A DNA stretch of 64,000 nucleotides. Source: Allodiplogaster sudhausi (taxonomy: Eukaryota > Nematoda > Chromadorea > Rhabditida > Diplogasteridae). The translations under genes were made by a program, and so were the position numbers. This document shows, piece after piece, positions 37,401 through 49,647 of this stretch (position 1 is the first letter of the stretch; each line of letters begins with the position of its first letter). The notes beneath the pieces are model-generated. The model ran no database searches. It was not told where the DNA came from and saw only the letters and a list, made by a program, of their open reading frames with translations. The stretch is from positions 4,949,001 to 5,013,000 of the forward strand of contig CALZFC010000015.1 of NCBI GenBank assembly GCA_945643635.1. Reading direction: 5' to 3'.

Positions 37401-38441
37401 GTCAGTCAGCAGGGAGCGGCGGAGGGGCAGGAGGGGGTGCTGGAGGACCCTCGGGGGGTGCGCAGCCACTCGCCAGCATTCTCCGCCACCAGTCTGTCGG
37501 CACCCCCACAGGCAATGGGCCTGTTGCAAGGTTACTTTTTCAATAGAACATGAGCATTGAAAGCGACGTTGACTCATTGACTGATTATGTTTGCAAAGCA
37601 GTAGAAAAGCCTTCTCTCAGTGAGAAGTTGTGCCAAAGAATAGCGTATTGTAGCCGCCCCCACTCGCTGTGGCCGGATGCATCCGATGGCGGTAACTCGG
37701 CAGCTGCAGCGGCGGCTGCCGCGGCTGCTCAGTGGTACGCTGGCGCCGGCGCCAATGACTGGCGCCCTCAGCCTCTAATGCAGTCTCTCGGAACAGGAGG
37801 GGGGCCGGCTGCCACGCCAGCTAAGGTATTACTTGTACTCTGCGGTTCTATCTCTCCATCCATTGAATGGAGATTAGGAAAGAGTTGGAATGGTTGAGGC
37901 GATGAGCAACAACGCGACGACGCAGACGGAGACGGACTCGCTGGCCTCCCTCTTCAGCGCGGCCGGCTGCGTCTGCCCATGCAACTGCGGGGCCAGGCAG
38001 GTCGTCGCTGCTTCTTCTGCACTCGGTGCATCGCGCACTTCATTCTCAGGTAAGAGGGGGAGGGGGTGGATGAGAGGAGAGATAAACTTGAGTGAATACT
38101 AAATGGAGTTTTACAATTGTCGATTAACCGTTCCTAACTGCTTTGCCGTACAGCTACTCCGCCTTCGGCGCCATCGACTTCCCATTCTCCTCCAATGACT
38201 GGCAGCCCCAGCGGAGCACTCAGAGAGCAGGCTAGACATACTTTCTTAATTCTCTCTACAACTGTTTTACATTCCCATTTGGTATTCACTTTCTAACAAT
38301 AGTTATTTTTAAACGACGATCGTGATTTTCCTCCAGATTCGTCTGCCGAACTTCGACCCCCCTCGTGGCTTCGGCCTCTACGACCCCTTCGGATTCGACC
38401 TCAACTCGCCGAATCTCTCTGCCATGAACCTCAACCTCTGA
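34410..38441 (+). CDS. Protein with cold-shock-like segment and two winged-helix-like repeats (LIN-66-like?)
   Basis: Sixteen exons keep phase throughout and give 762 residues: 34410-34706, 34885-35149, 35320-35444, 35494-35604, 35697-35810, 35845-35888, 35957-36112, 36424-36568, 36675-36813, 36864-36988, 37141-37210, 37338-37530, 37654-37825, 37899-38049, 38154-38230, 38337-38441. After Ser/Pro/Gly-rich sequence comes a beta-rich block (GFGKLTWLSSKAGLITC, then FTLSFQAA) resembling a cold-shock/S1 strand pattern, then two winged-helix-like repeats (AIPTLLAIFQRHAVPQ... RTHIFCL and TAIESLYEFYMSHNMAP... HPWIFSIF), then Gly/Ala-rich sequence, a Cys cluster (CVCPCNC) and an FDPPRGFGLYDPFGF tail. 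This layout recalls nematode LIN-66 and the winged helices of Egalitarian, but I cannot verify either; function is unknown. Start may be the second Met at 34,416. Two introns (36,113-36,423 and 38,231-38,336) have GC donors. Confidence 0.8.
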
Positions 38442-39433
38442 AGCCCTTCAGCTTACAGTACCCAGAACTCTCCAGGATCCACTAAGCATTGAAGAACGGC
38501 TAACGCCTGTCTCTCTCTTCGCCATCTGCGCTCACGGAATCAGTTTAATTGAACATGTCGCTGTAACGTCGAATTGCGGTCCTGTTATTTCACTAATCCC
38601 TCCATTATCTTGCGTTCTAAAATGCACCTAGTGCTCTTAAACCATTAATTAGTCATTTTCTTAACATCCATGCTGTATTAATTAACTGAAGATTCTTCTA
38701 TGTTGAATGATTTCTCAAATATTCAGTGTATTTCTTTCTTCTGATGAAGTTTAGATGTTCAAGTTGTCTATTGAGTGTGTCCCCATCGCCCTTCCTTGCA
38801 AGTGGATCTGTCACTGTGGCTGTTGCACTTCTCATTACCCTTTTCTTTCCCTCCTCGTTATGCAGACCTTAATTTTATTCTCCGTTGCTTTCTCTCCATC
38901 TCTGCTTTTTTTCTAGTCGACTCAGGGTTCAAATCCGAGCACTAATCCAACTCTTATTACAAGTCACTTTCACGCTCATCATCAATGCGCAATTGGAAAT
39001 TAAACAGAATTCTCACCATTTAGTCCGAAATTATTTTTTTCGCATTTATTTTTTGGTTGCTCCTTTTTCTTCTTCCCATGCTTGCCCTTATTTTGGTTAG
39101 AGTTCTCTCTGTCTTCGGTAAACTTCCTTCTTAGCCTGGCCTCAGTTACAGTAGGGGTAGCCCGTTCCTCTTTTCTTTCTCAGTCTATTTTGCCACTATA
39201 TTAGCGACTCCATGATCTTTTCCCTTTTTCTCGCATTCTCTCTCACTCTCGTCCTCAGACACAAAAGATGCCCTAATTGTGCGATAATACCGGTCAACTT
39301 TATATACAGCATACGGCTTGAATTTTTGAATTTGTCGATTTCTCTCCGTTCGTCTCACACATACACTTTCTTTCCCTTCTCAACATCTCTCTAATTATCT
39401 TAGCCTTTGCTTGATGTCAGCAGAAAATGTCTA

Positions 39434-39774
39434 GTACACCACGGAGGGTACCCCCTTCCGGTTTGAGAGAATTTTGGTGCGTCGAACTGTAAATTTCTTA
39501 AGTTTTCCACAATCGTATTGTGTGACACAAACGTAACGGAACTTCAAAATCCTTAGCGAAGGTGAAATTGCTGGCAAATTGCCAGTTGCCAGAATTTTCA
39601 AATTAATGACCACATATTACGGTAACTTTTGGAGGGAGTTTAAATCACTTCGATCGATGCATTTGGAGGAGAGCTATATGCTGTGCCTAGCCGCGACGCA
39701 TGAAACGGGCGCAACGCGGATTTGGTGTGCTCTCAAACCGGAAGAATTTGTATGACCCGTACTCTCCGTGGTAC
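39434..39774. mobile_element. MITE-like element, about 340 bp, imperfect inverted ends
   Basis: The left end GTACACCACGGAGGGTAC followed by CCGGTTTGAGAG is matched on the opposite strand at the right end by GTACCACGGAGAGTAC and CCGGTTTGAGAG, with an extra eight or so bases between the two blocks on the right. The interior has no coding potential. Target duplication is not clear. Confidence 0.65.
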
Positions 39775-42700
39775 AAGGTCTTATGTTTTGCTTTCCCATG
39801 TATAATTTAATATTTTGTCCATTTCTATGTTTTGCATTACGTTGCTATGTACATGTTGTAGTGTGCTCAGATCAGAGTTGTGTCCCTCATCACTCCTCCC
39901 AGCACTTGCTTCTCACCCTAATACAGGAATGAATCACTCTCAACTGCTCAATTCGGACCCCATCCTTTGTGAATGAACACTTGCTTGGGTAGCTTCAGAA
40001 CGTACACTGACACATCTGCATGACATGTTGTGTTTGTGTTGCTTGCCTAAACCACGCTGCCGCTGCTGCTGAAGAGAGAAGTGAAAGAGAGGGGAGGGAC
40101 GAAATGGAAGAGATGACCACGCGGCGGCAACGCACTCATTCTCTGCACTTCCTCCCTTGCAATGCCCTTGTAGTTCTCGAAGTCTTTGATAGTTTCCAAT
40201 GATAATAATTAGAATGGAAAGCTGTCGATATAGCTGCAGTGGCTAACTGGCCATTCCTTAGACTTTTTTCTTGTCCACATGAGCCTCTTTCTGCTGTGAT
40301 ATCTTAAGTAACTCCAGGAGTGCAAAGAAACGGCGTTCTTCCCATTTTTCTTCTTGTTTTTTCGAGGTGCATTTTGTTTTCTGTGTTAGCGATGGAGTGC
40401 TCTCCTCGTCGCTGGTAACCCTTTGCTCGATTAGCTAAAAGTGTTACAAAATGGATGAAATGCTAGCTGTGTTCCCTCATCTCCTCGCAATTCTTTTTCT
40501 CCAGGCCATCGCACTCCGACCAATCATGAGCAATCTTCTAGGACATGGTTAATATTCTTACGATGCAAGTCAGTCTAGATGCTTCTGTCATTGTGCCGGC
40601 GATGCAACGCGGGGTTCTGTATGTCTTCTGTCTTCCTATCGTTGTTCTCATTATCACCAAATCGATTCCTGCCTCTACAGTGCACTTGCGAATGCAATAG
40701 CACTTTCTTGTTCTGCTTTCCGACTTCTCTAGCCCGCCTCTCTTCCGTGCTGTTTCCTTCATGTCTCCGTTTGCATATGATTGTTTGGTGTATGCTTCCT
40801 CCTCGACCTCGTTCATTCCTGTTCGAACCGTGCCGAACACAGCCTGCTGCTTTACCCGCTTCAGGCAGCGTTTTTTTTTTTGATTTTGCGATCGAAAACT
40901 CTGATAATAAAAAAAATTCACAAAAAAATATTCGCGTGCAACAATTAAGCCATTTTGTGTACATAGATGTTATTACTGTGTTCTTTCTCTAAGTGCTGAT
41001 TAGCATGTTATCCCGGATGAGATTCTCATTAAATGCCACCACGAGATAATAGTGAGGGCTACCAGCTTGTAGAAATGTACCCATGTTGGCCTTCTTTATC
41101 CTCTTACTTTACCCGCTATCTCTCCATTTCTCTATCTCTGGTCATATATTCTAGAAGACATGTATATCCATAGTGAACGCGCGCGTCTCTAACACAATAC
41201 CGTGATATCTTCTCTTCTGCTTCCTTCTTCTTTGCCTTGATTGCTCTTGCATACCGAACTCCCTCACATTTAATCCGTCGTCTATGACTGCATTATTGGT
41301 GACCGTGTGCTGCATGATTTCGCGACCGATCGGTTACACTTTCATTCTATGATTCCACGGTACATCTCTTGATCACAATGAGTTAGATCCAGTTAGAGTG
41401 CCAAGAGCCTAGTGACACATGCCCAGCTGTTTTCTTGTCTCTCCAGATTCCCGTCCCTCACTCTCCCAATCTGTGAATGCCTTGAACAGTTCTACATATT
41501 ACTTGCTTGTTTTGCTATAGTTCAATAGTGAGCATTTCTGAAACCCTAAATTGTCAACAACGAATGCTTCCACTCGCGACAAGCTGCTGAACATTTCTTT
41601 TCTTCTCGTACTCCCTCGCTTTTGCCTTACTCATTTCTTATCACTTAATTGTATTCCAAATGAAAAAAAAAATTTATAAAAAAGAATAGCTTTGAAAAAG
41701 TTTGGATTCTTATATGTATTTTCACTGATGCAGTTAAGAGTGACATGAGCGCGCTTTCTACATATTCAGTGCGAGTCATTTCGGTATCCCTGTTGTCTGT
41801 TCTCTTCTCTCTCCCTTTCTCCTCTCTCGCTTTTCTCTTAAGCAGACATACTTTCACGCACATTGAAATGAGCATCGGGTAATCAAATTCGTTGTCTCAC
41901 CTTTTTTAAACTCTTTTAAGGATTCATATTGGCACAACCTTTCGCTATTTTGCTCTTGCTATGTACGCTATGTTTTTCTATAGTTCATTCTTACTTTTGT
42001 GAAGCAGCCATTTTGCCATCCATTAGTCGAGTTCGTCCCCTTCGGTTCTAACCTTAAATCCCTGCTCCCATTCTGTGGCTGGTGCCACAGTCTGTAGTGA
42101 ATCTACTTCTTTCAAAAACATTTACTTCTTATTCAACCTTTTGCCAGAGTATGACGAACAGAAAGGGACCTGGATATTTTTTATATGCTCGCGAACTCTA
42201 GACAGCACCCGTAGCACCCATGTTCGTCTTGCTCTACGAGTCGCTTAGCAATGAACTCCGATGGGTCCCCATCCCAACCTTTTCTCTCTCTCCATACAGA
42301 TGTCTTCATCGTTCGTATGTATGAATTACCTGAAATGTTTTTATTTAAAGTGATACCCTCATCTCCATGCTTATCTCATGTTTTCCTAATTACACTTACC
42401 ACTGTCACTTCTCCTTAGCTCGCTTGTGTTTATGCCTAGTATTTGCTATGCCGCTACAAAGTGCCAGAATAGAAATGTCCGAATCGCTCATGTATTCCAC
42501 AAACCGTTGTGTGCTCTCTCTCTCTCTGCTCCTTACCTGTTCCTCAACTCTCTTCATCGGCGCGGTATATCACATTCATATATTTAAAAAAATAAAAAAG
42601 GAAAAAAAAACCACTGCGCACTTTTCAATTTTGATTGTCATTGCAGGCTCTCATTAACCTTTCATCTAAGTCGCCTAGAGTGCTGTTCTCTCGACTCTGG

Positions 42701-44679
42701 TCCATGTTTACTCTCTCAAGCCTTTTAAATTTGCTACTCCATTACTTTCTTCCTATATCTCCTTCTTTGCATCTATACGAGTGACAAAAAAAATCTATGG
42801 CTGTCGATATATCCGATGTCTCCATTAATGTTCTCCGAGTTCCCCTTGGCAGTAGCACAACCGATTGAGAAGCAACTAGAGCCTCTCCTCATACCAAACT
42901 CTCCCAGTTGTATTTCGCTGCTTATCCCGCTGCTCTTCCTCTTTAATCTGCAACTGAATTCGCTTTGCACATCCCGCTTCTTCTTGTTCATCTGATGAGA
43001 TTGCCGTGCTGCATTGGAGAGCGAACATTAGACAACGTTATCCAATGTCTTTGTTGTCCTCATGTATTCAGCTTCTTTCATTTTGAACGTCGACAGCATT
43101 TAGGTTTTAGTCATATCGTATGCCAATTTCATCAGCGAATACTCCTCAAACCCTCGCATTGCCTACTCTCATAGCATACATCTCCGGAATGCTGGAGGTT
43201 TGAACAACGCCATTACATACTGGAATCGAATCCCGTTGCTTTTTTTTGATCAAACAATGCTATGATATGCTTGGTTCTTTAGAATTCCCCTCAAATTATT
43301 TTCTGTTCGAATATCCTCCAGATTTTGCGAATCTAGCCTGTATATTCAGGCACACTCCTCGAATTCTTACAAAATTGCGTTCCCCTGCAACTATTTTTTT
43401 TAACATAGTCGTGTCTGGTCTGCAACCTTCCTCATAGCCTTTCCCTTGGGTCATGTGCTTTGATTCTTCGCTCCAGCACTCCACATCGACCTCGCCTCTC
43501 TCCCTTCCCCCCCCCCCCCCCGACCTCTTGGTTTCTGCATTTTCTTACTTCAACGTTTACTTTTTCTAGTCGTATGGAATGTCTGACGAGATTGAATTGA
43601 GCCTTCATGTCAGTCGCTCTCGGATCCACTCACTAGGGAGATAGCATGGGAATGATGGTGTAGCAGACTTGCTTTCTGGTGTGATCAGTCTCGGTTCTTA
43701 TTCTTTCTCCACTTTCTTCTTTCTTACTTCCTATCCAACAACTTCCAATCCGTGACCGTCCAGATAATAATCTCGCATTATCCTTCGAATAGACAAATAA
43801 TGCACGCATCTACTCACCATGCTCTAATCTTCTCAACAATATGCTTTTCGTTGTCTTTCCCAAGAAAAAAAGACGGAGCGTCTTTTTCTTGTCTCCTAAG
43901 TTCGTAGCACTTATTGTTAGCCAAATAAGTCATTGTGCTTCTAACTTTTACCGTATACATTTTTTTCTTTAATTACTTTATTCTTACCTTAAGTACTTTT
44001 AACCAAAGACGAGGAAAGCCCAGTTGCACGAAACCAAGTGGTACAGCTAACGTGGCAGGATAGAAATTATCTTCATATGCAATACAAATTTGAGTAGTCC
44101 CTGCTAGAACATTCATTTGTGTATTCTCTTTTTTTGTGAGATAACTAAAAGGCTACTTTTCATTCCCACGTATTATCATGAAGCTCCTCGAACCCAGCCT
44201 TGTGAACCGTTTTCGTCAGTTACATAATCAAGAAATACTCGCTTACTTGTTCTAAAATATGCACAGAATAAAGTAGTTACCCTGATGAGAAGCATATAAC
44301 TTTAAATTATGTGTACAGCTAACAATAAGCAATTATATGGTGACAGCGACTATGTACATGCCAAATACGCAATGCGAACTGCGTAACAGCTTGTTGGATC
44401 ACACTCAATTTTTGCAGAGAATGTCCGCGAGTGCATTTGATCTGCGAACTCTATACAAAAAATACTATTTCGAAGTTGCAGTCGTTGTTTCAACGGTGGC
44501 TGTGCGAAGTGTGAGAGCAACTATTTAGAGTGGGTTGAAGTACAGTAGGAATGAGAGAAGAGACGGGTGAGTGAGGACAGAATGAATGGACTGACAGACG
44601 GTGCGAATTAAGGAAGGTCGGAAAGTGGGAGGAGAGGGAAGGACAACAAGGGAAAGAGAATAGTGAGATAGAAAGGGAG

Positions 44680-44774
44680 AGATTCAGAATGAGAGAGAGA
44701 GAAAGAGAATAAGGGAGAGAGAATAGAGAGAGATAAGGAATTTGGGAGGGAAAATAGATGGAGAACCAGAGAGA

Positions 44775-44828
<54 letters not shown>

Positions 44829-44993
44829 CAGAGAGCGAGGGGGATTAGAGAGAGAGAGAATGAGAGAGAGTGGATCGAGAGAAAGAGAGAGAGAGAGTGG
44901 ATCGAGAGAAAGAGAGAGAGAACAAGGAGGAGGGAATAGAGAGAGAGAAAGAGAACGAGGGAGAGAGAATAGAGCGAGAGAGAGGGAGAGAGA

Positions 44994-45025
<32 letters not shown>

Positions 45026-45040
45026 ATGTAGCATCAAAGA
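44680..45040. repeat. AG-rich microsatellite tract
   Basis: Interrupted GA repeats (GAGAGACAGA, GTGGATCGAGAGAAAGA and similar variants) cover about 360 bases. A second pure block lies at about 45,235-45,283. The long Arg/Glu frames on one strand and Ser/Leu frames on the other are artefacts. Confidence 0.9.
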
Positions 45041-45244
45041 TGTAGGAAGGACACACGAGTGAATGCTACGAAATCTAGAAGAGCTTAGACAAGGAAGAAG
45101 ATAGCCGTCACGGACAATGACTGAAAATTGTGTAGATGCTCATGCTGCTGATGCGGGTGATTTCAAGCGCAAGTTAGAGAACGGGTTGAGAAGGGAAACA
45201 ATTCGAATAATGAGAGAGAGCGAGACAGAGAGAGAGAAAGAGAG

Positions 45245-45285
<41 letters not shown>

Positions 45286-46148
45286 AGACGGTAAAGAGAG
45301 TTCACATCCATGGCAAAGAATAGATACAAGTTGAATAGAAGAGAAGAAAAGAAAGAAAGAAGAGTGCTGCGGTATTAGAAATGGACAGAGCAGGAGGGCA
45401 CGAAAGTAGGCGATGAAAGCCGCATTAGGACAGAGGAACTTAAAGGAAGGGCTGGACAGAGATGAATGCAGGAACGAGAGACTTCTATTGAGACTTGACA
45501 CCGATTGAGGCTGGAATAGAGGAGGCCAAGGCTGGACTTCCCGTAGACCTTCTCGTCACTTTCAATTCCACTCGACTTTGGTGTGACAATGAGAGAATTA
45601 AGGTGAGTCACTTTGGCACAGAGCGAAAAATTTCTTTTTTTCATAAGAATAAAATAAATATGTATCTTGATTAGTAATTTTGCAGTTAATTTTTATGTGG
45701 TTGTACATCACTAATAAATCCACTCCCAAGTTGCACAATATTTTCCTATTGTCTTTCTATCCTATCTTCCCGCCTTCACTCCCTTCCTCTCATTTCGCTT
45801 TCCTTTCCACCCATTACATAATGATCACCTTTTCATCTGGATAGTGCTCATCCTTATTCAGCTTAAAAGGACGAAAATGGAAATGAAATGGATCCATCAG
45901 GCTAGAAATGCTTATCCACGAAAAACTGGCACTAAATATGGCTGCCACCCACGCGAAGCGGATCCAGATAAGCAAATGGAGTTGCCACTCCGCCCACCGG
46001 AAGGAACTACCGTATTCTGAGAGGGAGGAGGACTGCGAGTGGCGGAGCTGGAGCAGGGATATGTGGAGAGGGAGAGAGAGAGAGAGAGAGAGAGGACAGA
46101 GGGACAGAGAGTGAAAGGCAGAGAAAGGGGAGTGGACAGGAGGTAGGT

Positions 46149-46196
<48 letters not shown>

Positions 46197-46451
46197 TGAT
46201 CGCCTCTTTGGAGCGAGTGGGCGGTGCTTCGACTTCTCTGCTCCTTTAACGTCGTCTCTCTCTTTTCGCTGAAAGAAGAGCCGAGAAGTGAGCTATCAGG
46301 CAGTGTGAAGAAACGAGTGGCGGGCGCCTCCCTCTCAGTGAATCCTCTCCTCCCCTCTGGGTCTTCTTCTTCTTCTTCTTCTTCTTCTTCTCATCCCAAC
46401 AACTGTTGCTTCAAGGAGAAGTCAGATTCTGTTAGTTGGATTGAATTCGAA

Positions 46452-47265
46452 ATGAACAACGACGAGCAGTCCCCGTCGTCCCACTCTTCTCCATCTCTCA
46501 AATTCTCAGTCCAGCAGATGCTCCTCGCAGACTCACAGCCTGAGGCAAATTATTTCGTTAGCCACTTCCTTATTCCGATCATAGTACATACATACATATA
46601 TGTAGTTCATTCTCAACGAGACATCCAGAATCATTCAGGAAATAGGACTCTCTGAATATGGGGCTAAAGTAATTGGTAGGTGTTGTCGACTTCCCTGCCG
46701 CGGTCGTCGCTGGCCTCCGCCTTCTGCCCCGAGCTTTCTCTCGCAGGCGACCCTTCTGCAGCAGCCATGGCCGCGGCTGCCTTCCTTCTGCTGCAGCAAC
46801 AACTCTTTGCTGTCCGCACCCTCGCCATGCTTGGCGCTACGGTAAGGCAGAGCATCTTTAACAGTTGATCTTATTCACTCAACAGATTAATCAGTCCTTT
46901 TGTTAAATTCCTGACTGTGCATAAATATTAACAAAGCGTAAATCGATGCGACATTGAGAATGCGGCTGCTTCATCATCGGTCGGAATCCTGGAGGGCGTC
47001 CAAGTGGACGGCCTCGGCCCCTCCGAGGGCAGCCCCCCTAACGAGGACGCAGTCCCTTCGTCTTCTTCCACTGCGACCGACGCGACAGGCACTCCATCCA
47101 CCTCCTCTCCTGGTGCTTCTTCGGCTGCTCCCTTCACCTGTCCCATCTGTGGTCAGTCACATCTTTTGTTATGCTCCATAATGCAGTTATTCTATTAAAG
47201 CGATTCTTCCTTTACGTTTTCGGACCTTCCTTCTCCTTCTTCCCGTTGTCTTTGTCTCTGTATGC

Positions 47266-47308
<43 letters not shown>

Positions 47309-47678
47309 GGGAAGCACTTCAACGCCCACTACAACCTTACTCGCCACATGCCCGTACACACCGGGGCTCGCCCTTTTGTTTGCAAGGTACGATACCAATT
47401 CCGGTACTAATTGTTTTTTTTAAACTTTTAAATGTATTTAAAAATTCTACCTGAATTTACGAGGTGTGTGATTGCATTTCTTCGCTTCGTCGATGTTTGC
47501 ATCTTTTCTTTTCTTTTTTGCGCGGTGACTCATGGTCAGAGAGTAAACATATTTGTTCCATTCGACCCATTACCGTATCACAGGAATGTTTTCGGCGTTG
47601 ATTTTGTTTCTGTTTGCTACTCGCCCTATTTTCTTGCTGCTCTTCATCTCTCTCCATCCCTCTTCGTCTCTCTTCTGC

Positions 47679-47719
<41 letters not shown>

Positions 47720-49606
47720 ATTCGCTTGCCGCTCTGCTAATCATCAATTAGCCACATCAGCCTTTGCTCTCTCAATTAGTTGCGGTGATATGCTTCTTCC
47801 CACCTTCCTATTCAGACATTGCACATCACCACCTTTAGGAAGATACATAAAATAGATGCAGACATCAGTTGTCTCTTACTCTGGTTTACTGCTTCTCCAT
47901 CGCTATTCAAATTGTTTGAAAGATCCGTCGTCGCAAAGCATCCGGAATAGCCTCTTTCTGCATGGCCGCGGCTTGGAAATGCCAAGTGAGATGCTCGCTT
48001 GGTCCTCTCGCACTTCCCTTCGCTCTTTAATTCTTGCTGAACATGAGGAATAACTCACCTGCATGTGGCGCTCATCTCCTCTCTCATCTCATCTCCTCTA
48101 ATGTTTCCTGCAAGCTGGCTCTTTCTTGAGATTCTACTCTCATCCTCTCTCGCTCTCTCCCCTCCCTCTCTCTTTCTCTCTCTTCCCTCTCACTCTCTGC
48201 CCTATCCCATCTTTCTCCTTCTTAATATCCAGCGTAAGTCGGTGAGTGCGTGCCAGCCGCGACTGTCAAGGTGCAATCGGCAGCGGGTGGCAACTCCTTC
48301 CGGAAGCCTCCGGGATTCGAATGGGGAAGTGGACGAGAGCATGAGAAAAAGAGCAAAGAGAAAGAGAGAAATAGAGAGAGATAGAAGGGAGAGAGAGAGA
48401 GAGAAGGGAGAGAGTAGGAAGAAGCCCTCTCGCTACCTCCTCGCTTGTGCTTGTCTGGCAGAAGCCCCTGAAGGCGTCATCTCCCCCTCAGTCACCTCTA
48501 AATGTCTCTTTCCGGAGTAAGGAAGAGCAGCAGCCTCTTGGTGGAACGAAGGGGTGCTAAAACCTTCAGAAAGGGTTGCCGAGGAGCCCTCGCCGATTCA
48601 TGACTCGGGAAACATCTCATAATTTCTTTCAGTTTTTGACTTCTTTTTTATCTTAAAGATCTCACCATTAGTGATCTCATCTAGCTTTTTTTCGTGCATA
48701 TTGGTAACATATCTGGCTTCTCAATGATCTTGAACAGTTCACGGGCAAACAGCAACATTGCGACTTCTGTCTAATATTGTGGCATTTCTAGCATATTCAT
48801 GACAAGACTACACAGAATGGCGAGGAAAGGGGCTGGGGAGTCTGATATGAACCCGGGTAACGAACAACCTAAGCACTCTAAAAGGCCAAAAGGAGTACGG
48901 TAGCCCAGCTCTCGCGCTGAGACCTCGCTCTAACGAATAACGACAGCGGAATCCTACTGCCAGAAATGCCGCCTGGCAGACACACGAGCGTTTATTTTTT
49001 TGGCTCTGAAGAGGCGAGAAAGAGAGAGAGAGAGAGAGAGCGCGAGTGAGAGAAGAGAGAGAGAGAAAGAGGGAGAGAAAGCGCGAGCGAGAGAAGAGAG
49101 AGAGAGAGAGAGAGCGAGAGAAGAGAAAGTGGGTCGATGAAGAGGAGACAACTCTGTTGTCCAGTTTCCCTCATTTGTTGGTAGTTGTATTCCTATTCTT
49201 ACGAAATCTATTCACTCTCCTCATTTCTCTCTGTTTCTCTGTCTCTCTCTGTCTCTTTCTTTCTCTCCTTCTTGTACTCTCTGCGTCTGTCTCTTTCTTT
49301 CTCTCCTTCTTGTACTCTCTGCGTCTGTTGTCCTGCTCTCCTTCCTGTATCTGCTCCTCTCTTCAGAGGCTTAGAACGATTGCGGTGGCCCTTTGGCACT
49401 CATCGCCCGTTTATACACACAAGAAGGCTTTGACAGCCGTTGTACATGGCGGTACGGGATTCCTCTTATTCGGGGCGGGGAAGAAAGAGAGCGACAGACA
49501 GAGAGAAAGTGAGAGAGAGAGATTAAGAAAATAACAGTGTAGAGAGAGAGAGGGAGAGTTGAAGAGAGAGAAAAGACGACTTCAAGTTTATGCCATTGAA
49601 GATTGA

Positions 49607-49647
<41 letters not shown>

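Larger units (their letters stand above)
38442..46451. other. 8-kb region without a recognisable gene
   Basis: The first part is T-rich and may hold a long 3' untranslated region of the preceding gene. A MITE lies at 39,434-39,774. Open frames at 40,538-40,992 overlap on both strands and have no motif. From 44,600 to 46,200 the plus strand is dominated by AG repeats, immediately upstream of the FEZF gene, so its promoter may lie here. No tRNA or conserved protein seen. Confidence 0.45.

Noticed and set aside
38922..38950. tRNA T-arm-like GGGTTCAAATCC
   Set aside because: The stem pairs poorly and there is no anticodon, D-arm or acceptor stem upstream.
40538..40992. Overlapping 127-137-codon frames on opposite strands
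   Set aside because: No motif in either direction and no adjoining exons.
44490..45056. 188-codon minus-strand frame and matching Arg/Glu-rich plus-strand frames
   Set aside because: Direct result of the AG microsatellite; no domain or splice support.
48065..48520. 151-codon frame in the long FEZF intron
   Set aside because: Composition follows CT and AG tracts; the GC-richer 48,240-48,500 part has no recognisable protein or RNA structure.
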